Below are positions 57,443 to 64,000 of a DNA stretch of 64,000 nucleotides, piece after piece. Source of the DNA: Burkholderiaceae bacterium. Lineage in GTDB: Bacteria; Pseudomonadota; Gammaproteobacteria; Burkholderiales; Burkholderiaceae_C. Every line of letters starts with the position of its first letter. The stretch's first letter is position 1. The notes under the pieces are model-generated. The model was not told the DNA's origin and did no database searches. It saw only the letters and a list, made by a program, of their open reading frames with translations. The translations under genes were made by a program, and so were the position numbers. The stretch is taken from NCBI GenBank assembly GCA_031253955.1, contig JAIRVJ010000122.1, positions 1 through 64,000 of the forward strand. The letters run 5' to 3'.

Positions 57443-58435
57443 TTACTCATACCCGTAGCTGCGCAGGTGCGCTTCGTCGTCGGCCCAGCCGGAGCGCACT
57501 TTGACCCACAGATCCAGATGCACTTTGGCCTGCATGAGCTTTTCCAGTTCCTGCCGCGCTTCGGTGCCGATGCGTTTGAGGCGCTCGCCGCGCTCGCCGA
57601 TGACCATCGCCTTGTGCCCATCGCGCTCGACCACGATGGTGGCGGCAATGCGCACCATCCGGCCATGCGCCTTGCTTTTTTCCTCCTCGAACTGCTCCAC
57701 CGTCACGGTGCAGGCGTAGGGCAATTCGTCGCCCGTGAGGCGAAAGAGCTTCTCGCGCACGATCTCGCCGGCCAGAAAACGCTCGTTGCGGTCGGTCAAC
57801 TCGTCCTCGCCGTAGTGCCACGGCTGCTCGGGCAGATACGGCGTGCAGATTTCCAGCAGGCGGTTCACGTCCTTCGGGTTTTTGGCCGACATGGGCACGT
57901 ACTCGGCAAAAGGATGGCGCTCCTGCATCTGCCGCAGCCATGGGGCGATGTCGGCGCGGCGGCGCACGGCGTCGAGCTTGTTGGCCACCAGGATGACCGG
58001 CGCATCGTGCAGCAGCGCGAGCGCCTGGGCGTCGGCAGGCGTGAACGCGCCCGCCTCCACCACGAACAGCGCCAGATCGACGCCCTCGACAGCGCCGCGC
58101 ACGGTTTGGTTGAGCAGCTTGTTGAGAGCGGCCGCGTGCCGCGTTTGGAAACCCGGCGTATCGACGAACACGAACTGCGCCCCGCCACCCGCGCCATCGG
58201 GCAGCGTGCGGATGCCCGTGATGCGGTGGCGCGTGGTCTGCGCCTTGCGCGAGGTGATGCTGATCTTCTGGCCGACCAGCGCGTTGAGCAGCGTGGATTT
58301 GCCCACGTTGGGGCGGCCCACGATGGCGATCAGGCCGCAGCGCCGGTTTGGAGCAGCCTTCCCGTTTTTAGTGTCAAATTGGCCTTTAACGAAGGCCACG
58401 ACTTGGTCGTGCGCTATGTTTTCAGGAATATTCAT
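57443..58435 (-). CDS. era: GTPase Era
   Basis: 330 residues from ATG 58435, overlapping the rnc stop as ATGA; the tracked longer form adds a rnc-overlapping head. G1 '[25 protein letters not shown]' (about 38), G2 '[10 protein letters not shown]', G3 'FVDTPGF', G4 'ANKLD', and the KH RNA-binding C-terminus ('[36 protein letters not shown]'). A short N-terminal extension (about 30 residues) precedes the GTPase. Binds 16S rRNA in 30S assembly. Chromosomal core gene; recO, its usual partner, does not follow. Confidence 0.97.
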   Translation of the reverse strand: MNIPENIAHDQVVAFVKGQFDTKNGKAAPNRRCGLIAIVGRPNVGKSTLLNALVGQKISITSRKAQTTRHRITGIRTLPDGAGGGAQFVFVDTPGFQTRHAAALNKLLNQTVRGAVEGVDLALFVVEAGAFTPADAQALALLHDAPVILVANKLDAVRRRADIAPWLRQMQERHPFAEYVPMSAKNPKDVNRLLEICTPYLPEQPWHYGEDELTDRNERFLAGEIVREKLFRLTGDELPYACTVTVEQFEEEKSKAHGRMVRIAATIVVERDGHKAMVIGERGERLKRIGTEARQELEKLMQAKVHLDLWVKVRSGWADDEAHLRSYGYE

Positions 58436-59130
58436 GTCTTGGATGATGGCTGTACCGCGCGCAGCATGGCCGCCGCCCCAGCCTGCTCCGCCGCGCGCCG
58501 CGAAGCGCCCTGCCCCAACTCGCGCAACCCCAGCGGCGCCACGGTGCAGGCCACCTCGAAAGTCTGGCGGTGCGCCGCGCCCAGCACCCGGACGACTTCG
58601 TACTGCGGCAGCGGCATTCCGCGCCCTTGCAGCCATTCTTGCAGGGCGGTCTTGGCGTCCCGGGCGGTTACGGCCATGTCCGGGTGAATGGGCTCGCGCT
58701 CGAACAGCCGGCGCACCAGCGCCTGGGCCGCCGGGTAGCCGCCGTCCAGATACACCGCGCCAATGACGGCTTCCAGCGCATCAGCCAGGATAGAGGGCTT
58801 ATCTTGCCCGCCGCCGCGCAACTCGCCTTCGCCGAGCAGCAGGCGCCCAGGCAGGCCGAGGTCGAGCGCGAGCCGGTGCAAGGTGGCCTGTCTAACCAGA
58901 TTGGCGCGCACGCGCGAAAGATCGCCTTCGGGCAGATCGCCCAGCGCCTCGTAGAGCATGTGGGCCACAGCCAAGCCCAGCACCGAATCGCCCAGGAATT
59001 CCAGCCGCTCGTTGTGATCGGCCGAGTAACTGCGGTGCGTGAGAGCGCGCGCCAGAAGCGCCGAATTGCCGAACCGGTACGCCAGCCGCGCTTGCAACTC
59101 TGGCAGCAGGGCAGGAGCGCGGCAGATCAA
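58432..59130 (-). CDS. rnc: Ribonuclease III
   Basis: 232 residues from TTG 59130, which overlaps the DUF4845 stop as TTGA. RNase III signature '[17 protein letters not shown]' (about 38-54), metal ligand region '[15 protein letters not shown]', and the dsRNA-binding domain '[40 protein letters not shown]'. Cuts rRNA precursors and double-stranded RNA. Tight operon with lepA-lepB and era, as in other Betaproteobacteria. Confidence 0.97.
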   Translation of the reverse strand: MICRAPALLPELQARLAYRFGNSALLARALTHRSYSADHNERLEFLGDSVLGLAVAHMLYEALGDLPEGDLSRVRANLVRQATLHRLALDLGLPGRLLLGEGELRGGGQDKPSILADALEAVIGAVYLDGGYPAAQALVRRLFEREPIHPDMAVTARDAKTALQEWLQGRGMPLPQYEVVRVLGAAHRQTFEVACTVAPLGLRELGQGASRRAAEQAGAAAMLRAVQPSSKT

Positions 59131-59516
59131 CGGTAGCCCACGTCAGTCGTTCCCTTGTATTTGATCAACAGATAGACCGGCTCAATCAGGGGAATTTCCT
59201 TGTCGTAGGCAAAGCGGATCACCACCTTATCGCCCTTCTTGGTGATATCCAGATCCTTGCCCTGGATCGTGTCCGAGCCAATGTAGGCGGCGGCGGCGGC
59301 CAAATCGAAACTCCTGCGGATGGCTTGCGGTGTCTCCCCGCCGTCGGCGGCGGCTTTCTTGGCCGTCTTGATGACCTCCATGTACTCCGCCACCGTGGGA
59401 ACGACCCGCAGGCCGACAATGATCAAAAGCGCCAGGACGATGCCCAGAATCAACAGGCCGAAGAACGAAATGCCGCGTTGAGAAAACCTGCCGCGTGCGC
59501 GCTGCTTGTGTTTCAT
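59127..59516 (-). CDS. DUF4845 membrane protein
   Basis: 129 residues from ATG 59516. A pilin-like N-terminus (FSQRGISFFGLLILGIVLALLIIVGLRVVPTVAEYMEVIKTAKKAA) and a small periplasmic domain. DUF4845 proteins are always found between lepB and rnc in Betaproteobacteria and have no proven role. Confidence 0.9.
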   Translation of the reverse strand: MKHKQRARGRFSQRGISFFGLLILGIVLALLIIVGLRVVPTVAEYMEVIKTAKKAAADGGETPQAIRRSFDLAAAAAYIGSDTIQGKDLDITKKGDKVVIRFAYDKEIPLIEPVYLLIKYKGTTDVGYR

Positions 59517-59532
59517 GAAGTTTTCCGCCTTA

Positions 59533-60498
59533 TCAGTTGAAAGATCCAATGCGTTTCACATCGCTGAAATTCATCCACACGAAAAATGCCCGGCCCACGA
59601 TGTTCGCGTCGGGCACGAAACCCCAGTAGCGGGAATCCAGTGAATTATCGCGATTGTCGCCCATCATGAAATAACGCCCGGGCGGCACCTTGCAGACGAA
59701 GCCTTCGGCGCTGTAAGTACACTGGTCGCGGTACTGGAACTGGTCGGCGCCGGTCACCATGGCCGGGTGGCTGTCGTTGACCAGTACCCGGTGGCGCACC
59801 GGGCCGAGCTGTTCGTCGAGCTGTTTGGAATACCCCATCGTGCTGGCATTGAAGAAGTCGGACGCCTGAACCTGTGGCATCGGCTGGCCGTTGATGGTCA
59901 GTTGCTTGTTCAGGTAGCGCACCTCGTCGCCCGGCAGGCCCACCACGCGCTTGATGTAGTTCTCGCTCGGCTTGGGCGGAAAGCGGAACACCACCACGTC
60001 GCCGCGCTGCAAGGAATTACCTCCGGTGATGCGCGTGCCCAGCACCGGCAGCTTCAGTCCATAGGTGAATTTGTTGACCAGAATCAAATCGCCTACCAGC
60101 AGCGTCGGCTCCATCGAACTGGAAGGAATTTTGAACGGCTCGAACACGAACGAACGCAGCGCAAAAACGATCAGGATGACGGGAAATAGCCCCGCCGTCC
60201 AATCCAGCCACCAAGGCTGCGCCAGGAGCTTTTCGCGCGCCGCGGTCACGTCGCCATCGACCTGGGTGATGCCCTTGGCGGCCAATTCGGCGCGGCGCTG
60301 CGCGTCTTGCGTTTGCAGCATCTGGGCGGCGGCGCGGCGGCACGGCAGGAAAAACAGGCGCTCGGCCAGCCAGTACAGGCCCGTCACCACCGTCGCGGCC
60401 AGCAGCAGCAGCTCGAAGTTGCCGTCAACGAAGTCCATATACCAGGCCGTGCCGTAACCGGCAAAGCACGCCAAAATGAGCGAGGTCAACAGCGGCAT
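59533..60498 (-). CDS. lepB: Signal peptidase I
   Basis: 321 residues from ATG 60498, overlapping the lepA stop (TGATG). Two membrane helices (LILACFAGYGTAWYM, LLLLAATVVTGLYWLAERLFF) and a third near 105-120, Ser box 'FKIPSSSMEPTLLVGD' (about 127), Lys box 'NYIKRVVGLPGD' (about 180) and the C-terminal 'MMGDNRDNSLDSRYWG'. Cleaves signal peptides at the inner membrane. Confidence 0.97.
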   Translation of the reverse strand: MPLLTSLILACFAGYGTAWYMDFVDGNFELLLLAATVVTGLYWLAERLFFLPCRRAAAQMLQTQDAQRRAELAAKGITQVDGDVTAAREKLLAQPWWLDWTAGLFPVILIVFALRSFVFEPFKIPSSSMEPTLLVGDLILVNKFTYGLKLPVLGTRITGGNSLQRGDVVVFRFPPKPSENYIKRVVGLPGDEVRYLNKQLTINGQPMPQVQASDFFNASTMGYSKQLDEQLGPVRHRVLVNDSHPAMVTGADQFQYRDQCTYSAEGFVCKVPPGRYFMMGDNRDNSLDSRYWGFVPDANIVGRAFFVWMNFSDVKRIGSFN

Positions 60499-62306
60499 CA
60501 CTCGTCCACCTGAAGAATGGCCAAAAACGCTTCCTGCGGCACTTCGACCGAACCGATCTGCTTCATTCTCTTCTTGCCTGCTTTCTGCTTTTCCAGTAAT
60601 TTGCGCGTGCGGGTAATGTCGCCGCCGTAGCATTTTGCCAGCACATTCTTGCGCAGCGCCTTGATGTTCTCGCGCGCGATCACGTGCGCGCCGATGGCCG
60701 CCTGGATCGCCACGTCAAATTGCTGCCGGCTGATGATCTCGCGCATCTTGGCGGCCACCGCGCGCCCGCGGAATTGCGCCTGGCTGCGATGCACGATGAT
60801 CGACAGCGCATCCACCTTCTCGCCGTTGAGCAGCATGTCCACCTTGACCACGTCGGAGGCGCGGTACTCCTTGAACTCGTAGTCCATGCTCGCGTAACCG
60901 CGGCTGACGCTCTTGAGCTTGTCGAAAAAGTCCAGCACGATCTCGCCCAGCGGAATCTCGTAGGTCAGCATCACCTGCCGGCCATGGTAGGCCATGTTGA
61001 TCTGCGCGCCGCGTTTCTGGCTGCACAGCGTCATCACCTGGCCCACGTACTCCTGCGGCAGGTACAGGTGAACGGTGACGATCGGCTCGCGAATCTCGTT
61101 GATGCGGCCCTGATCGGGCATTTTGGAGGGGTTTTCCACCAGGATGACCTCGCCGTCGGCCTTTTCCACCTGATACACCACGCTTGGCGCGGTGGTAATC
61201 AGGTCCTGGTCGAACTCGCGCTCCAGCCGTTCCTGCACGATCTCCATGTGCAGCAGGCCCAGAAAACCGCAGCGAAAGCCAAAGCCCAGCGCCTGGCTCA
61301 CCTCCGGCTCGAAACGCAGCGAGGCGTCGTTGAGTTGCAGTTTTTCCAGGCTGTCGCGCAGCGCGTCGTACTGGTTGGCCTCGGTCGGGTACAGCCCGGC
61401 AAACACCTGCGGCTGCACCTCCTTGAAACCCGGCAGGGCGCGCGCGGCCGGCCCAAGATTGTTGGGCAGCTTTTTTTCCAGCGTGACGGTATCGCCTACT
61501 CTGGCGGCTTTCAATTCCCGGATTCCGGCGACGATGTAGCCCACTTCGCCCGCTTCCAGCGCCTCGCGCGGCGCGTTGGCGGGCGTGAACACGCCCAGAC
61601 CGCCCGCCTCGTAAACCGCGCCGGTGGCCATCAGCCGGATGCGCTCGCCCTTTTGCAGCCGGCCATCGACCACCCGCACCAGCATCACCACGCCCACGTA
61701 GGTATCAAACCAGGAATCGATAATCATGGCGCGCAGCGGCGCGTCGGCCTGGCCGCGCGGCGCCGGCACTTTGGCGACGATCTGCTCGAGCACGTCGTCG
61801 ATCCCCAGACCGGTCTTGGCGGAAATGGCCAGGGCTTGGCTGGCGTCCAGGCCGATCACGTCCTCGATCTCCTCCTTGGCGCGCTGCGGGTCGGCCTGCG
61901 GCAAGTCCATCTTGTTGAGCACCGGCAGCACCTCGACGCCCAACTCCAGCGCCGTGTAGCAGTTGGCCACCGTCTGCGCCTCCACGCCCTGCGACGCATC
62001 GACCACCAGCAGCGCTCCCTCGCACGCCGACAGCGAGCGCGAAACCTCGTAGCTGAAGTCCACATGGCCCGGCGTGTCGATCAGATTGAGGTGGTAAACC
62101 TGCCCGTCGCGCCCCGTGTAGCGCAGCGCGGCGGTCTGCGCCTTGATGGTTATCCCCCGCTCCTTCTCGATGTCCATCGAGTCCAGCACCTGCGCCTGCA
62201 TCTCGCGTTCGGGCAAGCCGCCGCAACGCTGGATCAGCCGGTCAGCCAGCGTGGACTTGCCGTGATCGATGTGCGCAATGATTGAAAAATTTCTGATGTG
62301 TTTCAT
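60498..62306 (-). CDS. lepA: Elongation factor 4 (LepA)
   Basis: 602 residues from ATG 62306, the family's length; the tracked start adds 28 residues. GTPase motifs '[17 protein letters not shown]', '[14 protein letters not shown]', '[18 protein letters not shown]', 'NKMDLP'; LepA-specific C-terminus ending '[24 protein letters not shown]'. Ribosomal back-translocase. A hairpin with a T-run lies 45 bases upstream of the start. Confidence 0.98.
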   Translation of the reverse strand: MKHIRNFSIIAHIDHGKSTLADRLIQRCGGLPEREMQAQVLDSMDIEKERGITIKAQTAALRYTGRDGQVYHLNLIDTPGHVDFSYEVSRSLSACEGALLVVDASQGVEAQTVANCYTALELGVEVLPVLNKMDLPQADPQRAKEEIEDVIGLDASQALAISAKTGLGIDDVLEQIVAKVPAPRGQADAPLRAMIIDSWFDTYVGVVMLVRVVDGRLQKGERIRLMATGAVYEAGGLGVFTPANAPREALEAGEVGYIVAGIRELKAARVGDTVTLEKKLPNNLGPAARALPGFKEVQPQVFAGLYPTEANQYDALRDSLEKLQLNDASLRFEPEVSQALGFGFRCGFLGLLHMEIVQERLEREFDQDLITTAPSVVYQVEKADGEVILVENPSKMPDQGRINEIREPIVTVHLYLPQEYVGQVMTLCSQKRGAQINMAYHGRQVMLTYEIPLGEIVLDFFDKLKSVSRGYASMDYEFKEYRASDVVKVDMLLNGEKVDALSIIVHRSQAQFRGRAVAAKMREIISRQQFDVAIQAAIGAHVIARENIKALRKNVLAKCYGGDITRTRKLLEKQKAGKKRMKQIGSVEVPQEAFLAILQVDE

Positions 62307-62350
62307 CAACGGAACGAGGCAACCTGTTGAATTACTTGCAGCCGCATACG

Positions 62351-62382
62351 AAAAAAGGGCGCGCCCGTTGGCAGGCGCGCCC
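62351..62382 (-). terminator. Rho-independent terminator upstream of lepA
   Basis: On the minus strand GGGCGCGCC-8 bases-GGCGCGCCC is followed by six Ts. Nine perfect base pairs. It would end mucD transcription, but it lies only 45 bases before lepA, leaving little room for a separate promoter, so leader attenuation is possible. Confidence 0.85.
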
Positions 62383-62580
62383 TCAACCAACCGTCCATGG
62401 CAACTGCGGAAGTTGGAACTCCATTGTAGGAGAAAAGAACGGGAAGCCCATCAAAATTTTGAGCGCGAGCCGCCGTTGCAACTTGGCAACGCATGGTTAT
62501 CAACAGGTTGTTTTTGGGTTATCAACAAATGATCGCCGCGCCGGAGCGCCTTATGGGCGTTCCGGTATCGCCGCTGGCTG

Positions 62581-62623
62581 CATTTCCTCAATATGAAAAT
62601 TTATTTCTCATATTGAGGAAATG
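62581..62623. promoter_or_regulatory. Perfect 16-bp inverted repeat between mucD and lepA
   Basis: CATTTCCTCAATATGA and TCATATTGAGGAAATG are exact complements around an 11-base AT-rich loop. Too AT-rich and without a T-run for a typical terminator; may be an operator or a small mobile repeat. The rest of 62383-62749 shows no gene. Confidence 0.6.
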
Positions 62624-62749
62624 TGCTTTTCCATTATTACTGAAAAGCGATGTCGGAAGCCGGGATTGTAGCGAAAATGTATGAGCCATTCACAACGAAA
62701 TCCGCTAGACCGCACCGGCGGCACCCCTTCCAGGACGCCGCCGTGCCCA

Positions 62750-64000
62750 TCAACCAGCGCGGCGGATCAGCACGTACTGGGCAAGATCGCCACGGGAGAT
62801 GAGCAGCGCCACCGGCTTGTCCCGGTCGGCCTTGGCGAGCGCGCTTTCCAGTTGCGCCACGCTGCCCACTTCCATGTTTCCCACGGCCAGCACCACATCG
62901 CCCTCGCGCAGCCCGGCGCTGGCGGCGGCGTCAGAGGCGGCTTGCACGTACACCCCGCGTTCGAGCTTGAGTTCCTTTTTCTGGGCCTTGCTCAGTTCGC
63001 TCACCGTCAGGCCCAACGCCTGCGCCGCGGGCGTGGCCTTGGCGTGGTCGCTGCGCTCGGACGCAGGCCCAGCGCCTTGCGCCGATGCTTCCTGCTCCAT
63101 CTCGGTGACGACGATCGGCAGATCGCGCGAGCTGCCGCGCCGAAACACCGTGATGGTGCTGCGCGCGCCCGGTTTGGTGTTGCCGACCATGCGCGGCAGA
63201 TCCGAGACCTTTTCAACGGTCCGCCCATCGAATTTGGTGATGATGTCGCCCGGCTGTACGCCCGCCTTGTCGGCCGGGGAGCCTTTTTCCACCGAGCGCA
63301 CCAGCGCGCCCTGCGATTGGCCCAGGCCGATGGATTCGGCCACGTCCTGCCCCACCCGGCCGATCTGCACGCCGATGCGCCCGCGCGTGACCTTGCCGCT
63401 GGCACGCAACTGGTCGCTCACGCGCATCGCCTCGTCGATCGGGATGGCAAAGGAAATGCCCATAAAGCCGCCCGAGCGCGAATAAATCTGGCTGTTGATG
63501 CCCACCACCTCGCCGCGCATGTTGATGAGCGGCCCGCCGGAATTGCCGGGGTTGACCGCCACGTCGGTCTGAATGAGCGGCAGATAGTCGCCCGTGTCGC
63601 GCTGCTTGGCGCTGACGATGCCGGCGGTGACGGTGTTGTCCAGCCCGAAGGGCGAGCCGATCGCCACCACCCATTCGCCCACGCGCAAACGGCTGGCGTC
63701 GCCGATGCGCACGGCGGGCAGGCCGGCGCCATCGATCTTCACCAGCGCCACGTCGGTGCGCTTGTCGGCGCCGACGATTTTGGCCTTGAATTCGCGCTTG
63801 TCGGGCAGGGTGACCGTCACTTTGTCGGCGCCCTCGACCACGTGGGCGTTGGTCATCACGTAGCCGTCGGCGCTGAGGATGAAGCCGGAGCCGACGCCGC
63901 GCGGAACCTCATGCTCGCTGGGGGCCGGGCGCCCCTGGCGCGGCGCGGGGCGCGGCATGCCGGGCGGCGGCCCGCCGAAAAAGCGCCGGAAAAATTCCTC
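62750..64000 (-). CDS. mucD: DegQ/MucD-type periplasmic serine protease, 5' end outside window
   Basis: The frame continues to the window end (EEFFRRFFGG... precedes the tracked ATG), so the signal peptide is missing. HtrA protease triad: His in 'VMTNAHVVEGADKV', Asp in 'KRTDVALVKID', Ser in 'NPGNSGGPLINMRGEVVGINSQI'. Two PDZ domains follow ('GALVRSVEKGSPADKAGVQPGDIITKFDG' and 'GVYVQAASDAAASAGLREGDVVLAVG'). Envelope quality control; the gene usually precedes lepA in Betaproteobacteria. Confidence 0.95.
   Translation of the reverse strand, partial: EEFFRRFFGGPPPGMPRPAPRQGRPAPSEHEVPRGVGSGFILSADGYVMTNAHVVEGADKVTVTLPDKREFKAKIVGADKRTDVALVKIDGAGLPAVRIGDASRLRVGEWVVAIGSPFGLDNTVTAGIVSAKQRDTGDYLPLIQTDVAVNPGNSGGPLINMRGEVVGINSQIYSRSGGFMGISFAIPIDEAMRVSDQLRASGKVTRGRIGVQIGRVGQDVAESIGLGQSQGALVRSVEKGSPADKAGVQPGDIITKFDGRTVEKVSDLPRMVGNTKPGARSTITVFRRGSSRDLPIVVTEMEQEASAQGAGPASERSDHAKATPAAQALGLTVSELSKAQKKELKLERGVYVQAASDAAASAGLREGDVVLAVGNMEVGSVAQLESALAKADRDKPVALLISRGDLAQYVLIRRAG

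Noticed and set aside
60684-62285. 533-aa plus-strand ORF opposite lepA
   Set aside because: His/Arg/Gln-rich composition typical of an antisense frame in GC-rich DNA.

Overview
The window joins a large conjugative element (left edge to about 56.6 kb) to a conserved betaproteobacterial chromosome block (57.4 to 64.0 kb). The chromosomal part reads, all on the minus strand, mucD (cut by the window end), lepA, lepB, a DUF4845 gene, rnc and era. That gene order, the high GC and the protein sequences suggest a Burkholderiales bacterium, possibly Comamonadaceae-like. recO, usually next to era in this group, is absent; repeats, an IS110-family insertion sequence and the element take its place. No integrase, tRNA or attachment site is visible, so integrated element versus plasmid fusion or assembly join stays open.

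Element, left to right. 0-3.3 kb (+): a truncated winged-helix replication-type protein, a small ParB-like protein, a sigma/HTH-like protein and four small, mostly membrane, unknown proteins. 3.5-12.0 kb: a VirB1-type transglycosylase (-), then an H-NS-like protein, topoisomerase III, a membrane M41 peptidase without its AAA domain, an EexN-like protein, SSB, a PLD-type nuclease and the TrbB ATPase (+), closed by a terminator. 12.1-22.7 kb (+): ArdC-like antirestriction protein, pentapeptide-repeat protein, two tandem TraG coupling proteins, TraF peptidase, a zeta-toxin-like kinase, an I78 inhibitor and a nucleotidyltransferase. 22.8-33.4 kb (-): ParB, a ribbon-helix-helix protein, ParA and about a dozen small plasmid-type unknowns plus an HD hydrolase. 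33.9-43.8 kb (+): trbC, D, E, J, L, F, a TraK-like gene, trbG and trbI. 44.0-51.4 kb (-): a membrane protein, a giant pentapeptide protein, an unknown, TraB, a TraM-like protein, TraL and two GRPPK-motif paralogues. 51.4-52.9 kb: a 1.5 kb non-coding region with a 32-bp tandem array and a candidate oriT. 52.9-55.2 kb (+): MobC-like protein and MOBP relaxase. 55.2-56.6 kb: IS110 element.

The genes form a P-type (Trb/MPF_T) conjugation machine. MobC, the relaxase, TraK/L/M-like proteins and oriT form the relaxosome; TraG couples it to the Trb channel; TraF presumably processes the TrbC pilin; TopB, SSB, ArdC-like and pentapeptide proteins serve DNA handling or establishment.

Three element-wide patterns stand out. 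(1) Six copies of a ~210-bp long imperfect palindrome with compensatory base changes lie directly upstream of minus-strand operons; they resemble single-stranded (Frpo-like) promoters or structured RNA leaders. (2) Eight copies of a ~35-bp motif precede operons; most contain a tiny MNSLSK-type open frame. (3) Unrelated proteins share a basic C-terminal tail ending in LER or PER, possibly a secretion signal. All gene functions are inferred from sequence read by eye; no database search was run.
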